Shown here: positions 58,774-64,000 of the stretch, piece by piece
How the letters are laid out: each line of letters opens with the position of its first letter
Position numbering within the stretch: the first letter of the stretch is position 1
NCBI RefSeq assembly: GCF_001625215.2
Contig: NC_030382.2
Location: forward strand, 34,892,610-34,956,609
Source of the DNA: Daucus carota subsp. sativus
Taxonomy: Eukaryota > Streptophyta > Magnoliopsida > Apiales > Apiaceae
Direction: 5' to 3'
Length of the DNA: 64,000 nt
Program-made: the position numbers and the translations under genes
Notes under the pieces: model-generated
What the model was told of the DNA's origin: nothing
Seen by the model: only the letters and a program-made list of their open reading frames with translations
The model's database searches: none

Positions 58774-61700
58774 ATGCTAACACGTTCTCAAGCTCGTAAA
58801 AAAGCAATTGATTCATCTTCATCTTCTTCTTCTGATTCTGAAACAATGACAGAACCTGAAGCACAACCAGACAGTAAGGCATTGAAGGATTTCTCTATGC
58901 CAAAGATCGATGATATCCAGTCAAGCATTGTCAGGCCTGCAATCGCAGCCAAAGCCTTTGAAATCAAACCAGGAACTATTCAAATGGTCCAGAACTCGGT
59001 ACAGTATGGGGGTTCTCCTACTGAAGACCCTAATATGCATATACGTAATTTTATAGAGATCTGTGACACTTTCAAATTTAATGACGTCTCTGATGATGCT
59101 GTGAAGCTAAGGCTTTTCCCATTTTCACTGAGAGATAAGGCGAAGGGATGGTTACATTAATCTTTACCTTCTGGTTCTATTACTACATGGGAAGATCTAG
59201 CTCAGAAATTTCTCACTAAATTCTTCCCCATGGCAAAGACTGCTGCACTACGAAATGCTCTATCTCAATTCTCTCAACAATCAGGGGAAACATTCTGTAA
59301 AGCATGGGAGCGATATAAGGAGATGCTAAGAAAGTGTCCCCATCATGGCATGCCGGATTGGATGCAAATAAACAGTTTCTATAATGGTCTTGGACCTCAA
59401 TCCAGACCTATGCTTGATGCTGCTTCTGGAGGTGCGCTATGGGCTAAAAGTTATGAAGAAGCTTATGATCTTATTGAAATGATGGCGGCTAACGAATATC
59501 AGAACCCTACTCAAAGACTTACTCAAGGGAAGGTAGCCGGAATTCTTGATCTTGACACGTCTACAGCTATTGCTGCTCAACTTAAGGCTCTCACGATGAA
59601 AGTCGATTCTCTGGCTCACCAAGGAATTCAACAGCCAATCTCAATTTGCGAATTATGTGCTGGTACTCACTCTACTGATCAGTGTGCCATTTCTAGTGAA
59701 TCAGCACAATTTGTGAGCAACTTTCAGAGAGGTCAACAGCCTGCGCCAGCTACTTACCATCCTAACAACCGAAATCATCCGAATTTCAGCTGGAGTAATA
59801 ATCAGGGTTATAATCAGCCTCAACAAGGATTTCAACAGGGACCTAAACAGTATAGTCAGGCTGGAACTTCACAACAGTATGCACCTAAACAGCCTTATCA
59901 CCCACCGGGATTTCAGAATCATGGGCAATCAGCTAACGAAAGGTCTGACATGGAAGAACTAAGACTCATGTACAAGAGTCAGGCAATAACGTTGAAAGCC
60001 TTGGAGACACAAGTCGGTCAGTTAGCTAATGCTTTATTAAGCAGACCGCAGGGGAATCTCCCTAGTGATACAGAGGTACCAGGTAAGAGGGACCCTAAAG
60101 AGCAAGTCCAATCCATTACGCTAAGATCTGGAAAAACTACAACAGGGCCAACCTCAACATTAGTGCAGAATCAGGATGATGAACAGCAAGAAATTCCAGC
60201 AGAACTTCCTTCGAATACAATTGGCATAACACCTACTGTTGAAATGGATAGGGCTATCCCTACAGCTGCTCCGGTGTCAAAGCCATCATATCCACCACCT
60301 CCGTTTCCTAGGAGGTTGAAGAAACAGCAGCTGGATAAGCAATTTGGTAAATTTCTTGAAGTTTTCAAAAAGCTTCACATCAACATTCCGTTCGCAGAAG
60401 CACTCGAGCAAATGCCTAGCTATGCTAAATTCATGAAGGGTATTCTTTCAAAAAAGCTAAAGCTCGAGGAGTTAGAGACAGTAGCTTTAACGGAGGAATG
60501 TAGTGCTGTGCTTCAACAGAAATTACCACCGAAGCTTAAAGACCCGGGAAGCTTTACTATCCCTTGCACTATTGGGAAGTTCTCTTTCGATAAGTGTCTG
60601 TGCGACTTGGGAGCTAGCATCAATCTGATGCCTCTATCTATCTTCACACAACTTGGCCTGCCAGAGCTCAAGCCGACAAACATGTCTTTACAACTAGCTG
60701 ATCGTTCGATCACATATCCGAGGGGTATAATTGAAGATGTGCTAGTCAAGGTTGATAAATTAATATTTCCAGCCGACTTCGTGATTCTTGATTTTGAAGA
60801 AGACAAGAGAATTCCTATCATCTTGGGTAGACCCTTTTTAGCCACCGGGCAAACTTTGATCGATGTACAAAAAGGGGAACTTACAATGAGAATACAAGAC
60901 CAGACGGTCACGTTCAACGTATTCAATGCAATGAAATTACCAACTGATGAGGAATCTTGTTTCAGTATGGATGTACTTGATTCTACGGCAGAAACCAATA
61001 GCCAGCGGATTTTACAGGATGATGTATTGGAAGCAATCCTTACCAATGATGAGGAATTGGATAGTGAAGAAGAATTGGAAGAAATCCATCATCTTAACTC
61101 ATCACCTTGGCGAAGGAATTTTGAACCACCTGTCGAATCTCTTGGCTTGGAGGAACAAAAGGAAGATCATAAACCATTACAACCATCAGTGATCGAAGCA
61201 CCTAAACTTGAACTTAAACCGCTACCGGATCACTTGAGGTATGCTTTTCTTGGTGAAAGTTCTACTCTTCCTGTTATTATTGCAGCTAACCTGTCAGGTG
61301 AAGAAGAGGAAAAACTTTTGAGGGTGCTAAGGGAATTCAAAACAGCCATTGGGTGGACTATAGCTGATATCAAGGGAATCAGTCCATCCTTTTGTCAACA
61401 CAAAATCCTCATTGAAGAAGGAAGCAAACCTTCTGTGGAACAACAGAGAAGGTTAAATCCTATCATGAAGGAGGTTGTAAAGAAAGAGATTCTTAAATGG
61501 CTCGATGCAGGTATCATATATCCCATTTCAGATAGCTCATGGGTGAGTCCAGTACAATGTGTGCCTAAGAAAGGAGGCATGACAGTAGTAGCCAACGAAA
61601 AAGGGGAACTCATCTCAACTAGAACTGTCACTGGTTGGAGAATCTGCATGGATTACAGAAAGCTGAATAAAGCTACAAGGAAGGATCACTTCCCTCTGCC

Positions 61701-64000
61701 TTTTATTGATCAGATGCTTGACAGGTTGGCTGGTCATGAATTCTATTGCCTGTTGGATGGGTATTCTGGCTATAATCAGATTGCTATTTCTCCGGAGGAT
61801 CAAGAAAAGACAACCTTTACATGTCCTTATGGTACATTTGCATTCCGAAGAGTACCTTTTGGCTTATGCGGTGCACCAGCCACTTTTCAAAGGTGCATGA
61901 TGGCAATATTCTCAGAGATGATCGGCATCAATGTGGAGGTATTCATGGATGATTTTTCTGTATTCGGAACATCTTATGACGAATGCCTCACGAATCTGAG
62001 AATGGTTCTTAAGCGATGTGTGGAAACTAATCTGATTCTCAATTGGGAAAAATGTCATTTCATGGTGCAAGAAGGAATCATATTGGGACATAAAGTATCT
62101 GCCAAGGGACTGGAAGTTGATAAAGCGAAGGTGGAAACAATTAAAAATCTCCCTCCACCACTCTCAGTTAAAGGCATCCGAAGCTTCCTTGGTCATGCAG
62201 GTTTCTATCGGAGGTTCATCAAGGACTTCTCAAAAATTTCCAAACCTCTTTGCAATCTGTTAGAGAAAGACATTCCATTCAAATTTGATGAGGAGTGCTT
62301 GGAAGCATTTGAAATTTTGAAAAAGAAGTTGACATCAGCACCTATCATCACTGCACCTGATTGGAGTAAACCATTCGAATTAATGTGTGATGCCAGTGAT
62401 TATGCTGTAGGAGCTGTACTAGGCCAGCGTACAAGTAATGTGTTTCATGTTATCTATTATGCCAGCAAAACATTAAATGATGCACAATTGAACTACACTA
62501 CTACTGAAAAAGAACTTCTAGCTATTGTCTTTAGCTTTGAGAAGTTCAGGTCTTATCTTCTTGGAACAAAGGTGGTGGTATACACTGATCATGCAGCCAT
62601 TCGGTATCTCATTTCAAAGAAGGATTCCAAACCAAGGCTAATTCGTTGGGTTCTATTACTCCAAGAGTTTGATGTAGAAATAAAAGATCGGAAGGGCACA
62701 GAAAATCAGGTAGCAGATCATTTATCCCGACTAGAAGATCATAGCAAACAAACTACCGACAACACTCTCATTAATGAATTCTTCCCAGATGAACAGTTGT
62801 TTGGAGTTGAGGTAGAAGAGCCATGGTTTGCTGACATTGTAAATTATCTGGTAAGTAAGGTCGTTCCTCCAGAATTCTCTTATGCTCAACGCAAGAAATT
62901 CCTTCACGATGTGAAATGGTATATTTGGGATGAACCCTTTCTGTTTAAACAAGGAGTCGATCAGATTCTCAGACGGTGTATTCCTAATAATGAAGTTGAG
63001 GGAGTTTTGCGCGAGTGCCATTCCACTGGTTATGGGGGCCATTATAGCGGAGAGAAGACAGCAAAGAGGGTACTTCAAGCAGGTTTTTACTGGCCAACTC
63101 TGTTTAAGGATGCTCATCAGTTTGTTTTGGGGTGCGATCGATGTCAACGTACAGGTAATATTTCTAGGAGGAATGAAATGCCTCTTAAAATGCTTTTGGA
63201 AGTCGAAATATTTGATGTTTGGGGTATTGACTTTATGGGACCATTCGTTTCGTCTTGCAACAACCAGTATATTCTATTAGCAGTTGATTATGTATCTAAA
63301 TGGGTGGAGGTGAAAGCCTTACCTACAAATGATGCCAAGGTAGTCTTGCAATTTCTTCAAAAACAAATCTTTACCCGTTTCGGAGTCCCTAGAGTCATTA
63401 TCAGTGATGAAGGCTCTCATTTCTGCAATCGGAAATTCACAACCTTGATGACGAGATATAATATCAATCACCGGGTTGCTACTGCTTATCATCCTCAAAC
63501 AAATGGTCAAGCTGAAGTGTCTAACAGAGAGATCAAATGCATATTAGAGAAGGTGGTTAACCCTTCTAGGAAAGACTGGTCCTTGCGATTAGACGAGGCT
63601 GCTTGGGCTTATCGAACAGCGTACAAAACACCGTTGGGTACTTCTCCATTCCAGCTAGTGTTTGGGAAAGCTTGTCACTTACCAGTAGAATTGGAACATA
63701 AAACTTATTGGGCACTAAAGAAGTTGAATTTCGATTTACAGTTAGCTGGAGAGAAACGCATGATTCAGCTCAATGAGTTGGAGGAGTTCCGCCTCCGTGC
63801 TTATGAAAATAACAAACTCTACAAAGAGAAGGTGAAAAGATTGCATGATCAGCGGTTGATACAAAAATCTTTTGTAGTAGGACAATTGGTTCTATTGTAT
63901 AACTCTCGGTTGAAGCTGTTTCCAGGGAAACTCAAGTCACGCTGGTCGGGGCCGTTTACGGTCAAGACGATATTCCCCCACGGTGCAGTAGAAATCTATG
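58774..64000 (+). CDS. Athila gag-pol polyprotein with one in-frame stop, 3' partial
   Basis: From ATG 58774 the frame runs to the window end (1742 codons) with a single TAA at 59158-59160, inside the gag domain between GWLH and [10 protein letters not shown]. Order: gag (to about 250), zinc knuckle [13 protein letters not shown] (C-x2-C-x3-H-x4-C, 292-304), Gln-rich segment, protease [11 protein letters not shown] (Asp611), reverse transcriptase with FMDD (1057-1060), RNase H (Asp1206 in MCDASD), HHCC finger (CDRCQRTG) and integrase core Asp1486, Asp1545, Glu1581 with DD35E spacing. Integrase after RNase H is the Ty3/gypsy order. The polymerase part is fully open, so the element is young or recently active; the stop should prevent full-length gag-pol unless read through. 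Could supply proteins in trans to the related element at 1-4300. Confidence 0.9.

Larger units (their letters stand above)
57083..64000 (+). mobile_element. Athila Ty3/gypsy retrotransposon, truncated by window end
   Basis: LTR, primer binding site, leader and gag-pol ORF in order; env-like region, polypurine tract and 3' LTR lie beyond the window. Placement in Athila rests on the primer site, the [11 protein letters not shown] protease and gag motifs. Confidence 0.88.

Overview
The window is nuclear DNA of a flowering plant, most likely a eudicot. It is AT-rich and intron-bearing, and it is dominated by plant LTR retrotransposons (Athila, Tekay-like and Tork/Tnt1-like families), Helitrons, MITEs and a tRNA-derived SINE. 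The single-copy genes belong to plant families (OVATE, MUSTANG, FLK, glycine-rich secreted proteins). The species cannot be named from the sequence.

Layout. 1-4300: the 5' part of a non-autonomous Athila-like LTR element on the minus strand, inserted into the integrase of a decayed Tekay-like Ty3/gypsy element (4301-8128). 8304-9443: a 1.1-kb inverted repeat. 10361-11703: a SINE with target duplications, a Helitron 3' end and an hAT-type element. 12485-16976: an OVATE family protein pseudogene (minus strand) split by a foldback element. That element is itself split by a Helitron (13345-16338), which carries a class V chitinase fragment and a further hAT-like element. 18569-19204 and 33162-33797: two nearly identical glycine-rich secreted protein genes inside a tandem segmental duplication. 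Copy A later gained a MITE and an intact Copia element with indistinguishable LTRs (21973-27432); copy B gained an hAT element (34662-35388). 36281-39590: a Helitron nested inside a Helitron. 39990-43594: a MUSTANG-type domesticated transposase gene. 45195-54750: an FLK-type triple-KH RNA-binding protein gene on the minus strand, with MITEs in at least three introns. 57083-64000: an autonomous Athila element, open from gag to integrase apart from one in-frame stop, running off the window end.

How the parts relate. The intact host genes are two GRP copies, MUG1-like and FLK-like. The MUG1 and FLK homologues are convergent neighbours about 1.6 kb apart; from memory MUG1 and FLK are also adjacent loci in Arabidopsis, which would make this conserved microsynteny. 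The two Athila-type elements share LTRs, primer binding site and leader but have different coding regions, which suggests an autonomous/non-autonomous pair. Several insertions can be ordered in time by their nesting or by empty sites in the sister copy.
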